Shown piece by piece: positions 14,301 to 23,567 of a stretch of DNA of 64,000 nucleotides (positions are counted from its first letter, which is position 1; every line of letters starts with the position of its first letter). The DNA comes from Glandiceps talaboti (Eukaryota; Hemichordata; Enteropneusta; Spengelidae), in NCBI RefSeq assembly GCF_964340395.1, contig NC_135551.1, forward strand, positions 31,458,955 to 31,522,954. The letters run 5' to 3'. The notes below the pieces were generated by a model. That model did not search any database, was not told the DNA's origin, and was given only the letters and a program-made list of their open reading frames with translations. A program made the position numbers and the translations under genes.

Positions 14301-15872
14301 ACTATATGATGGAAGTCTCCGAGTGATATAACCACTGTAGTTAAAACTAGTTTAGAGTACGGTTTAATTATTACAAGCCAATTTTTTTCGGTGTCGTGGA
14401 GGAAACGCAACAGTTACAGTAACTATATTTGTAAACATGAAAAAGGAGAGAATGTAAAATAACATCGACAGTTATAGAAATCCCATGTTTGCTAAAAAGC
14501 AAAACAAAATGATCAAAAAAACACCAGTAGATACATGTAGTAAAGGTATGTGTCCAAACGACCGAACACATGACAAGCGTAGTAAGGGGTTTCATTACCA
14601 GCTTTTAAAGCTGATTACAGATGTGATATTTTATAACCCAAAATCATATTTATGTTGATCACAGTAATCAATACAAATGTACTGAAGGTAGACATGCAGT
14701 TGCTACAACTTGAACGTTTTTTTGAAAATGTGTTGATAGGTACAAAAACTTAGAAATATCGTACATCCTGAACGTCACTTGTTGTTAAACATGTATTTGT
14801 AGCTGTATACACGATAAATAAAATAAAATTGATTTTTCGGTCCGTACCCAAATCATCGCCCTCAACGAGGTCACGTCTTCAACTTGTTCCAGTACTGGTT
14901 ATGAATAATATCAACCACTGATTAACATGTACAATGTCTAATTATTTTAACAACTTTCAGTGAATGTGAATATATTGTGGTTATCTCATTGAAACGTTGA
15001 AAGATTATACTCCAGTTACAACTAGTACGGCTAACACGGTGACAGATTCCACAGGAAGTTTTTGCAGAAGATTTAAAACTTGTCACTACAACACTGCTTA
15101 CATATAATATTGACCACTAATGAACAAGAACAATGTCAGTTTATAAATAATTGACTAAATTTTAGTGAATATATCTTAGTTTATTGAAGAACAATATCTC
15201 AGTTTCTGGTGCAGATATAAATAGATACATTCACGTGACCAGAATCATTGTTTGGGGGAAATACAGTGGTAATTCTATGTCTTCAGGTGAATCCATGGAG
15301 TATTAACCATACCACACTCTGTTTTGTATGAATACTAGTAAGAATACAGACTACTACAAATTGTCATTATGCTTTTATCGTCATTTAATTGTTATTTAAT
15401 ACATATCATTAGAATCAACTTTTCTTTGATCAATATCGATATTAGATCAATCACACTATGTTGATAAAATTCCAATGTTGTAACTAATTCTTGTTTAAAC
15501 TTGTCTTGAATATTGGAATTCGTACTTCTGAATCTCGTCATAAATATACCGACGTTTATTAATCACACGATGTTGACACGGATATCAATGTCGTAATAAC
15601 TATTGACTGGTTCTTGTTTAAACATGTCTTGAATATTGGGATTCGTAGCTTCGTAAGTAGCTCCCAATAGAAAAGTGGTCTGAGTATAAATGTATTGAAT
15701 AAGCTTAATTAAGTCTGGTGTACACTATTTCAATTAGTTTGGTGCATTCTTAGATACATTTCCTTCGTCTAGAAGTACTATCAAATATTAATGATCGTGT
15801 TAGTCTAAATGATACAATATCGAATACTATATTTTAGTATGTTGAAGAATAACAATGACTTTTAATTGTTTG

Positions 15873-15878
15873 TTTATT
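15873..15878 (-). terminator. candidate polyadenylation signal of the 16.1-kb receptor gene
   Basis: AATAAA on the minus strand (TTTATT on plus), about 225 bp downstream of the stop codon at 16102. Position and sense fit, but AT-rich DNA gives chance matches. Confidence 0.35.
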
Positions 15879-16101
15879 TGTTATCTCACGATCCATTGAA
15901 TGTAAGAACTGGAGTAATACAGCCGGTTATAGTCATGATAGTCTGGGAACGCCACGACGTTCTAAAATTGAAAACGGCAAAACGTTATATGTTCAATTCT
16001 GTATATCCTGGTAAGGACACATTTCAAGGAAAAGTAAGATGTCTGACATCCGGCCCATCATACAAACAAATCTGCAAGAAGGAACTCCTAGAGAAAGCAA
16101 A

Positions 16102-18504
16102 TCATTGACCTTTACGTGATAGTTCTGCATATACCACGGGTTCATCTTGTCTTATAACAGGACCACGTTGTTCATTCTTAGGAAGATTCAGTTCAGCATA
16201 AACCAAACCTTCGACGTTTCTGTTCTTCTTTGCATCATTTTCGTCAGTCTTCTTTTCAGTTTGGGCCTTCTTATCGACGACTTTAGACTGTGTACGTGTT
16301 AGTTCACATGGTTTATCAACAGCAAGGTTCAGATCAGCGTACGCCAAACCTTCCACATTTTTAGTGTTCTTCCCACCAGTTTCGTCCTTCTTCTTATCAG
16401 CGTCTATCTTAATCGTAGGCTGTGTTCGCGTTAGCACAGTTTCCCGCGGTTTCTCGACTGCAGCTCCAATGTTGACTGATTTTACACGTTTACACTTATT
16501 CACTTCTGCATACGTAACAGATTCGGGTTCAGGTTTGTTCATTGTTTGTATATCTTCGCTTCGCTTAGGAACTAGATTTGTGTCTTGGGTCACCGTGGTA
16601 TTCGGTTGATCAGTGGTGACAGTACTAGTGGTCATTTCCTTGTTCGCATCGGGAGATTCTTGTTCCGTCTCTTCCTTGGGAATGACGTGAGGTGGGAAAC
16701 CATACTGATTTTCCAGATTGTGCAAGTCTTGCATTGGTTGAACACTGTTGCTAGCTTTTTGCATTTCCTTTGTCTTTCGGCGACAGATACACAAAACGAA
16801 AATTAGTATGACGACAATAACAAAAAGAAATCCAAATACAGCTAACAAAATCATGACAGGAATGTTCATTGTCATTGACGTTCCTGGTGCATGTGTATGT
16901 GTAGGGGTAATTATATCCATATGTGAAGAAGATTCAACGTCGGGTGCGTGCTGTTTAGGAGTTCTTGTCGAAGTAGAGATCTCTCTAGTGTCTGAATTTG
17001 AACTCCCGGATGTTAAGTCATCTGTCGTGACTAGTCGTGTTGGCATAAACCTTTCGTTTGAACTCGTCACCTTTGCATGGCTATCAACTGATGACTGGGA
17101 TTGTACAGTACTCGTATCTGTTACATAGTCACGTATTTCTATATAAGTTGATGCAGTTCCAAATTTGCCCGCGAAATTGAAAGCTTTGCAAGTAATATTA
17201 GCCCCTTCGAATGCTCTTGTAAAATTAATAATAAGATTATCACCATCCGAATTAACCACAGATGACTGACTGAATTGGGTAAGAGGTAGATCATTGATCA
17301 ACCATTTATATCTGTTAACACTAGGATTAGAAACAGCAGAACAGCTAAGTGTATTGTAAGTAATTCCCTCTGTGTATTGAATTGTTGAAGAAACTATTAC
17401 TTGTGGTGGAAAAGTAACATTGAGTGGACCGATGCTACACACATTGTTCTCATTGTGAGCTGGTCCTTTTACTGTACACTGTATGTAAGCTCCGTTGTCA
17501 TCAGCAGTCAGTGTCCATGAGTACAATATTCTCGGATTATTTTGTTGAATTTGAGTTCCTTGTACTTCGGTGCCATTTCTTAACCATGTTAGGGTAATGT
17601 TGTTATCAGATGGAGAAATGTAGCAATCGGTTTGTAAGATATCACCTTTCTTGTAGACATTCGTTTGGTTTGTTGATTGACAGTATATATTATGATGTCT
17701 TACTAGTACAGTTGATGGGAAATTGTTCACAGTAGGTACAACAGCAGTAACATTGAGTACAGCTCTTCTCGACTCTAGTAATAGATTGCCTCCGACTCGC
17801 ATTCGAACGGAACACAAATATGTACCAGAATCTTCACGCGATACATTAATAATCTGCAGATTAAACATTCCTAACCCATTTTCATGTTTATACTTAATAA
17901 AATAACGATGATTATTGTTGTCAGTTGTTTGTAGTAAATTAGTATTGTTTGACAGGATGACGTCATCTCCCCTTATCCACTGTACATCAAATTTATCAGG
18001 GATGAAATTGTCAATTCTGCATTTCATCCAAACTCGCTCGCCTTTGTTTAGGTAATGGTTACTCGGTTGTCGTTGAAAAGTGGGGTAGTCTATATCCAGA
18101 ACTGTCAACTTCACTTCTGTATGGGCTATGTTATGTGCTCCGTGATATATGCTACATCTGTACATACCATCCTCACTTTCCGAAACATTCCGAATTACAA
18201 GGTCATTTACAAGCTGTGAGTCTGTTTTCCATGTACTACTCTTTGATCCAAAATTTGGGTGTTTAGAAAGGAAGTTAGCATCCACAATAATTGCAGTACC
18301 GTCGTTTTGAACTCTCGACCAGAATAGCCAGTGATTGTCAATGTTCTCTGAGGGTAGAAACCCAACACTACATCGCAATACGGTGCCTGCACCAGTTATA
18401 AGTTCGGTATCTCTAGGTTCTTCTACGAAGTATACTGCATAGGTAGGGTAACACAAAATAAAGATATGAAATACCAGGAGAAACTGTACGCACTGTGTTT
18501 CCAT
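16102..18504 (-). CDS. Ig-superfamily inhibitory-type receptor, V-V-C-C, four ITIMs
   Basis: Single exon, 800 residues, ATG at 18504. Signal peptide 1-23. Ig1 (Cys45/Cys117) and Ig2 (Cys162/Cys231) have V-type spacing. Ig3 has core Cys294/Cys343, Trp307 and a flanking pair Cys275/Cys356. Ig4 has Cys388/Cys439. A Ser/Thr-rich stalk spans 459-545 and the TM helix is about 548-574, followed by CRRKTK. Four tail tyrosines fit [ILVS]xYxx[ILV]: Tyr665 (VTYAEV), Tyr722 (LAYADL), Tyr769 (LVYAEL) and Tyr792 (VVYAEL, eight residues from the end). YADLNL and YAELNLPK closely resemble the YADLNLPK motif of vertebrate SIRP-alpha, which binds SHP-1/SHP-2 when phosphorylated. The nearest paralogue is the gene at 20.7 kb, which shares FVEEPRDTE at the mature N-terminus. 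An inhibitory role is inferred from the motifs; the ligand is unknown. Confidence 0.93.
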   Translation of the reverse strand: METQCVQFLLVFHIFILCYPTYAVYFVEEPRDTELITGAGTVLRCSVGFLPSENIDNHWLFWSRVQNDGTAIIVDANFLSKHPNFGSKSSTWKTDSQLVNDLVIRNVSESEDGMYRCSIYHGAHNIAHTEVKLTVLDIDYPTFQRQPSNHYLNKGERVWMKCRIDNFIPDKFDVQWIRGDDVILSNNTNLLQTTDNNNHRYFIKYKHENGLGMFNLQIINVSREDSGTYLCSVRMRVGGNLLLESRRAVLNVTAVVPTVNNFPSTVLVRHHNIYCQSTNQTNVYKKGDILQTDCYISPSDNNITLTWLRNGTEVQGTQIQQNNPRILYSWTLTADDNGAYIQCTVKGPAHNENNVCSIGPLNVTFPPQVIVSSTIQYTEGITYNTLSCSAVSNPSVNRYKWLINDLPLTQFSQSSVVNSDGDNLIINFTRAFEGANITCKAFNFAGKFGTASTYIEIRDYVTDTSTVQSQSSVDSHAKVTSSNERFMPTRLVTTDDLTSGSSNSDTREISTSTRTPKQHAPDVESSSHMDIITPTHTHAPGTSMTMNIPVMILLAVFGFLFVIVVILIFVLCICRRKTKEMQKASNSVQPMQDLHNLENQYGFPPHVIPKEETEQESPDANKEMTTSTVTTDQPNTTVTQDTNLVPKRSEDIQTMNKPEPESVTYAEVNKCKRVKSVNIGAAVEKPRETVLTRTQPTIKIDADKKKDETGGKNTKNVEGLAYADLNLAVDKPCELTRTQSKVVDKKAQTEKKTDENDAKKNRNVEGLVYAELNLPKNEQRGPVIRQDEPVVYAELSRKGQ

Positions 18505-18612
18505 GACTGGGGTGTTTGAAAGACTCGAGAAATTGAATGTAATGGTGTAAATGAACAGATTGAAGGAAATAAACGATTACTTGCAGACACTGATTGATAA
18601 CATGACGGTAGT

Positions 18613-18620
18613 TATTTATA
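18613..18620 (-). promoter_or_regulatory. candidate TATA box for the 16.1-kb receptor gene
   Basis: TATAAATA on the minus strand, 109 bp upstream of the ATG, leaving room for a leader of about 80 nt. Placement is plausible but not proven. Confidence 0.4.
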
Positions 18621-19785
18621 TCCCACACAGCGCATAGCAGTACTTCCTTACAGTTGTATCCTAGGAAAAATTGCATCTACACTCATTCCTGAAAGATATA
18701 TTGAAGAAATCGAAATGGAAATGTACAATATTATGCAAGCGAAGCATTGCATGAAGAATCATCGAATGAGAATCTAGTGGGATTTAGTATTTCTAAAAAT
18801 AAGGAAACCATAAACGTCTTCGTTGAAATCTCATACACAGTAACAGTATGGACAGTTATCACGAAGGCAGTGCCACCAATTTACTGTTCCTGTGAATTAT
18901 ATCAATCATAAAGTCGTCAGATTTAGTCATTACTCATAATAGAAACATGATGAAAAACAGGACATAAAAATATTATCAACATTTCTATCCAGGCCATGGT
19001 TTCCTGTTTTTGTACAATAATAATAGCTTGGAATATCGGACTATGAAGTGATATCACCATGATATTTACGTTTCATTGTGAATCATGACGCAAATTATGT
19101 CACATTCAAGAAATATCAGCTTGAATACTTATAGATAATATAATTAACGATGCTATCTTTCGCATCTTACAAATTGTGAAATAGGAAGTGCATGAACGTT
19201 TGCAGGTTCAATCAGCTGCAGCTGTAAGGTCTCGTTATAAAGTGCGCCCTCATACATAGAAAGTTATCAACATCTGATTATACATTTATCACACATTTCG
19301 CCTGTTCAGGAGGACCTGATTGCAATCATCGTCCTTCCGTTGTAGGAATTGGCAAACTGAGCATGTTCAGATGCAAAGGATTATGGAATTAGTTGTAGTT
19401 ATGGTAACCTAGAATAGATTATTGTGATTACAAAATGAAAAGTTTATTTATTAACAGTGATTTATGTTCACCAACATATTTCCTAAAATGCACCATTCAG
19501 GATTTTCAAAACGGCGGTTTGAAAATTCCCTGTTGGTGAGTGTATACTTAGGTATTGAATACTGTACATTGGACCAGACGCACGTTTAGCACATACAGAA
19601 ATAAAACCATGTCATGACTTGATCGTGCACCGTATTTATTTGATTTGGAACACTCTGGAAATACAGAATCAGTTTTTTCCAGAAGTATCAGTAAATATTG
19701 AGTACAAATCGAATACAACATTATAATGTATACATGTGAGGGAATACTATCGTTGATTTGAGGGAGCTGTCATTATTTACAACCT

Positions 19786-19870
19786 GGGGGGGGGGGGGGG
19801 TATTCTAAAACTGGAGAGTGAAAGGGGGTTACCCAAAAACTGAGGAGTGAAGGGGGGGGGGGGGCTACTC
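19786..19870. repeat. poly-G dispersed repeat fragment
   Basis: Two G tracts (15 and about 12 G) separated by two near-copies of an about 30-bp unit with the words actggagagtgaa and actgaggagtgaa. The style, ending in ggggggctactc, matches the start of the larger repeat at 38.66 kb, so both may belong to one dispersed family. Confidence 0.6.
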
Positions 19871-20134
19871 AACATTTGACATATTAAAAAGCAACAGAAA
19901 GCAACCTTTTAGTCCTTGAATTTCAAAAATCTCCGGGAACGGGAGGGGGAAACCCTCTCCCGTACCCACCCCCACTTGGCTCCCTCAAACTTTGATTCAA
20001 TTAATACCACCTAATTTCAATTTTTTCTAGCTACTTTGGGGATAAACTGCATTCATCATGTTACCCTCTCCTCTTCAAATATGTTACATCCATCATGTTA
20101 TAAGGAAATTCAAATTCAAAATAAAAAGTTTGAT

Positions 20135-20412
20135 ACTGTATGTATGTATGTATGTATGTATGTATGTATGTATGTATGCATGCATGTATGTATGTATGTA
20201 TGTATGTATGTATGCATGTATGTATGTATGTATGTATGTATGTATGTATGTATGTATGCATGCGTGTATGTATATGTATGTACGTATGTACGTACACACG
20301 CACGTATGTATGTATGTATGTATGTATGTATGTATGTATGTATGTATGTATGTATGTATGTATGTATGTATGTATGTATGTATGTATGTGCATACGTATG
20401 CATATGTATATG
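20135..20412. repeat. (TATG)n compound microsatellite
   Basis: TATG units with TGCA and CGTA variants, the complement type of the CATA arrays elsewhere. The long MYVC/IHTY open frames on both strands are artefacts. Confidence 0.97.
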
Positions 20413-20744
20413 TGTGTGTATGTGCTTTTTCAATGGAACACTCAATATTTATAGTTTTATATTTTGTTAGAATAGTAGAATCGGTTAACGAAGTAATGTT
20501 GACATGCAACAAGCAAATGAATGTATATAAGTTATCAGGACAGGAGAAACATTGCAAGTAATATGAGTATTGTGTCCAATTATAAATCTAAATAAGTCCA
20601 AGTACTCCGTGCAATACATGCAAACTGCAGTTAGAATGTCAAACTTCAAAATCTACTCTATAGTTTTAATGTCAAGAAATATCAATGTTCCTTGATTAAG
20701 TTTGTGAGATACTTCTGATGTGGAGAAGCGTCAATGTTCTTTGA

Positions 20745-23567
20745 TTAAGCTTTGTGAGATATTTCTGCATATTCTACGGATAATTCCTGTCTAACTTTTC
20801 TGGATGCCAGATTTTCAGTTTTACAGACGTCAAGGTCAGCATACACCAAACCTTCCACGTTTCTATTTATTTTCCTGTACGTTCCATCCTTCTGTTCAGT
20901 CTGCCCGCTGATTACACCACTTTCTACTGGCATACGTAAGGTTACATGTTGTGAGTCGACCATAGCACCACTATCAGATGATTCCACGTTATCTTTATGC
21001 TTATTTACCTTGGCGTACGTAAGGGAATAGTGTTCGGATTGGCTCGTGGCTTGCTCATCTTTATCTGGCAATGGCATTGGTTGTATGTTTAAGGTTGAAC
21101 TTGTATTTAGCTGATCATTGAAAGTACTAAATCTTTCATCGGATTTAGAATTTTTCATCTCCTTGCTCTGCTTGTGAAAACCATACTGAAATTCTTGATG
21201 GCGTAAATCTCGCATCATATGTGAATTTCCGTCATTTTTTCTTGTGTTCCTTGTCTTTTGGCAAGATATACACAGGAACGTAGTTAGCACGACAAAAATG
21301 ACAAAGACTGACCCAAATATGGATAAAAGTATGTATATGATAATGACATTGTCTCCAAATAGTGACGGAGTTGGAGTTACTGTAAGAGTATTTATGCGAA
21401 GAGTGACACTGTGTTGAAATGAGGATTCCATCTCATAAATGTTTGGCGTGGTTGATTCTGGTTCCTTTGTAGTACTTTCTGACCCTGACCCATCTGAAGT
21501 TAAAATGCTGATTGTTATCCCGGTTTTCTTTTCAGACATCTCCGACTGAGAAGAAGGGGTTTCTGAGATTTGTGTATTTGTATTACTAGTAGTATACACT
21601 TCCGAAGTGGGCTCTACTTCAATTATCCTGTTCGTTAATTGGTCATGCATATTAAAATACGTCTTTATATCATTCTTAGGAGGACGTTGAGATGGAGAAA
21701 ATGATGCCAATGACGTGTAGTCTCGTCGTTTTGTAGTAGTTTTTGAAAGTCCAACGTCACTTGGTGTTGACTTGGAAATGATCGGTGTTATTTTGGTCGT
21801 TTGGGAAGGTTGGCTTGATTCAGACTGTTCGGCTGAGCTCGTCATGTATTCATAGTTCATAAAAGTTGACGAATTTAGCTTGTTTGGTATTCTATTAGTT
21901 ACTTGTTGACGTAGCAAAGTTGGTTGGTGAAATCCGTGAGGATTCGGATTTTTAGATGAAGATGACATTTTTAGGTTGTGTTGTTTAGGAGACCGTCCTT
22001 CTATTGGTGTTATATCTTCCAGCGTCATTATCCCTGTTTTAAGTGTGTTTATTGGTTCCTTTGATTTCATAACTTCTGGATTTGCTGTACTCGTGGTGTG
22101 ATCATCTGACGACTTTGATAAGTCTGAACCTCTACTGTTGACATTACTATGTACCTTCAGATGAGTAGATTCACTAAACTTTGGAGGATATTGAGTTGAA
22201 GTTGACACAGTTGAAAGATATTGTCTGGAAAGGTTTAGCTCCTTTGTTGTTGAAATTTCGACGTGTTGTGTAATGGCGACCCTAGATGTAGTTTTGGATG
22301 TCTTGTTGGGTTGTGCCGTTTTAGTTGGTTGTTCAGTATTCATCACGTTGACGTAGGTGTAAAGAGATGACGTATATTCGTCTAAAGTTAGATTGGTAGA
22401 ACTTTCACGTACCTGTATATGCGTTGGTTTATTGAATTCTAAGGGATCTAAGGATTTTGACGACGCTTTTGAAATGTATTCTGCAGGAGATACTGATTCG
22501 AAGTCATCTGTTGTCGATATGTTGCTCAATATCTCTGATGTCTTGGCAGGTTGTGTTGACTTAATACTTCCCTCCGATCTTATCAGATTTCGAGGGTTCA
22601 ATACGGACTTGGATCCAACTGAGGCCGTAGTAAGTGTGTAGTCACGTACTGCTGTAAAGACAGATTTAGAAAACGTCAGAGGATATCGAGATGGAGAAAC
22701 TACCGTCGACATTGATTGCCTGGGTGATTCTGGTCTGTTTGTGGTTGGAAGGTTTTGTATATAACTGGTGGGTGTTACCTCGACTGTGTTGTCATTATAA
22801 GTTATATCTTGGTATTTCACTTCAAGTTTAGCTTTCCTTGACTCCATCACCCAGGTTCCTCCCACTCGCATGTTGATGGAACAATAGTATGAGTCAGCAT
22901 CTTCACGGGATAGAGTTTTAATCTTTAGATTGAAGCTTCCAAATGTTTGTTTACCCTTGAACTTATACCTAGAGGAACTGAGATCGGTTGGCTGAACTAA
23001 ATCATAGTTATTTGTGATGACGGTTCCATGCCCTCGTGTCCAATGGACATCAAAAACGTCAGGACGAAAATGGTTGATTTCACATTTCATCAGAACTGAC
23101 ATTCCTTCAGGTAGAGCTACACTCTTTGGTTGTTGTCGAAAGGATATATTTTCAATTTCCAAAACCTTTAGCTCCGCTTTCTCTGATACCAGTTCAGACT
23201 GAACCCCATGGTATATGGCACAGACGTAGAAATCTTCCTCATTTACGGATGCATTCCAGATATCAAGATCTTTCCTCAATTCTGTTCCCGAGTTACTGCT
23301 CCTCAGTTCGAAGTTTGGATGTCGAGAGAGGTAACTTTTATCAATATTGACTATAGTATTATCTTCTCGGCTTACCCGTGCATACAAGAGACTATAGTCG
23401 TTGGCTTTCTCCGACTCCTGAAATTCAATTCGACATTTGAACTCTGTGTCTCTGCCTGCAATTACTTCAGTGTCCCTCGGTTCTTCTACAAACTGTACAG
23501 CAATTGATTGGTTATACAAAATAAAGGTACACAGCATTAAATGAAAGCTAACAATTTTGGCTTCCAT
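20745..23567 (-). CDS. Ig receptor with two V domains, mucin-like stalk and three ITIMs
   Basis: Single exon, 940 residues, ATG at 23567. Signal peptide 1-23, then FVEEPRDTE as in the 16.1-kb gene. Ig1 (Cys45/Cys116) and Ig2 (Cys162/Cys229, followed by MRVGG) are V-like. From about 255 to 738 there is no Ig domain but a Ser/Thr/Pro-rich stalk made of about five very degenerate units of 80-87 residues. Their starts are near 295, 374, 459, 541 and 627, each opening with Y/R-P-x-x-F/N and containing a xxPTKT-type segment. The TM helix is about 740-767. Tail ITIMs are Tyr851 (LTYAKV), Tyr909 (LVYADL) and Tyr933 (VEYAEI, seven residues from the end). The stalk takes the place of Ig3 and Ig4 of its relatives and is probably O-glycosylated (inference). 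A QYGF segment after the TM is shared with the 16.1-kb paralogue. Confidence 0.92.
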   Translation of the reverse strand: MEAKIVSFHLMLCTFILYNQSIAVQFVEEPRDTEVIAGRDTEFKCRIEFQESEKANDYSLLYARVSREDNTIVNIDKSYLSRHPNFELRSSNSGTELRKDLDIWNASVNEEDFYVCAIYHGVQSELVSEKAELKVLEIENISFRQQPKSVALPEGMSVLMKCEINHFRPDVFDVHWTRGHGTVITNNYDLVQPTDLSSSRYKFKGKQTFGSFNLKIKTLSREDADSYYCSINMRVGGTWVMESRKAKLEVKYQDITYNDNTVEVTPTSYIQNLPTTNRPESPRQSMSTVVSPSRYPLTFSKSVFTAVRDYTLTTASVGSKSVLNPRNLIRSEGSIKSTQPAKTSEILSNISTTDDFESVSPAEYISKASSKSLDPLEFNKPTHIQVRESSTNLTLDEYTSSLYTYVNVMNTEQPTKTAQPNKTSKTTSRVAITQHVEISTTKELNLSRQYLSTVSTSTQYPPKFSESTHLKVHSNVNSRGSDLSKSSDDHTTSTANPEVMKSKEPINTLKTGIMTLEDITPIEGRSPKQHNLKMSSSSKNPNPHGFHQPTLLRQQVTNRIPNKLNSSTFMNYEYMTSSAEQSESSQPSQTTKITPIISKSTPSDVGLSKTTTKRRDYTSLASFSPSQRPPKNDIKTYFNMHDQLTNRIIEVEPTSEVYTTSNTNTQISETPSSQSEMSEKKTGITISILTSDGSGSESTTKEPESTTPNIYEMESSFQHSVTLRINTLTVTPTPSLFGDNVIIIYILLSIFGSVFVIFVVLTTFLCISCQKTRNTRKNDGNSHMMRDLRHQEFQYGFHKQSKEMKNSKSDERFSTFNDQLNTSSTLNIQPMPLPDKDEQATSQSEHYSLTYAKVNKHKDNVESSDSGAMVDSQHVTLRMPVESGVISGQTEQKDGTYRKINRNVEGLVYADLDVCKTENLASRKVRQELSVEYAEISHKA

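Larger units (their letters stand above)
18505..20744. other. intergenic between the 16.1-kb and 20.7-kb receptors
   Basis: No gene seen. It contains the G-run repeat at 19.8 kb and the TATG microsatellite at 20.1 kb. An 87-codon minus-strand frame overlapping the start of the 16.1-kb gene has no recognisable features. Confidence 0.45.
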
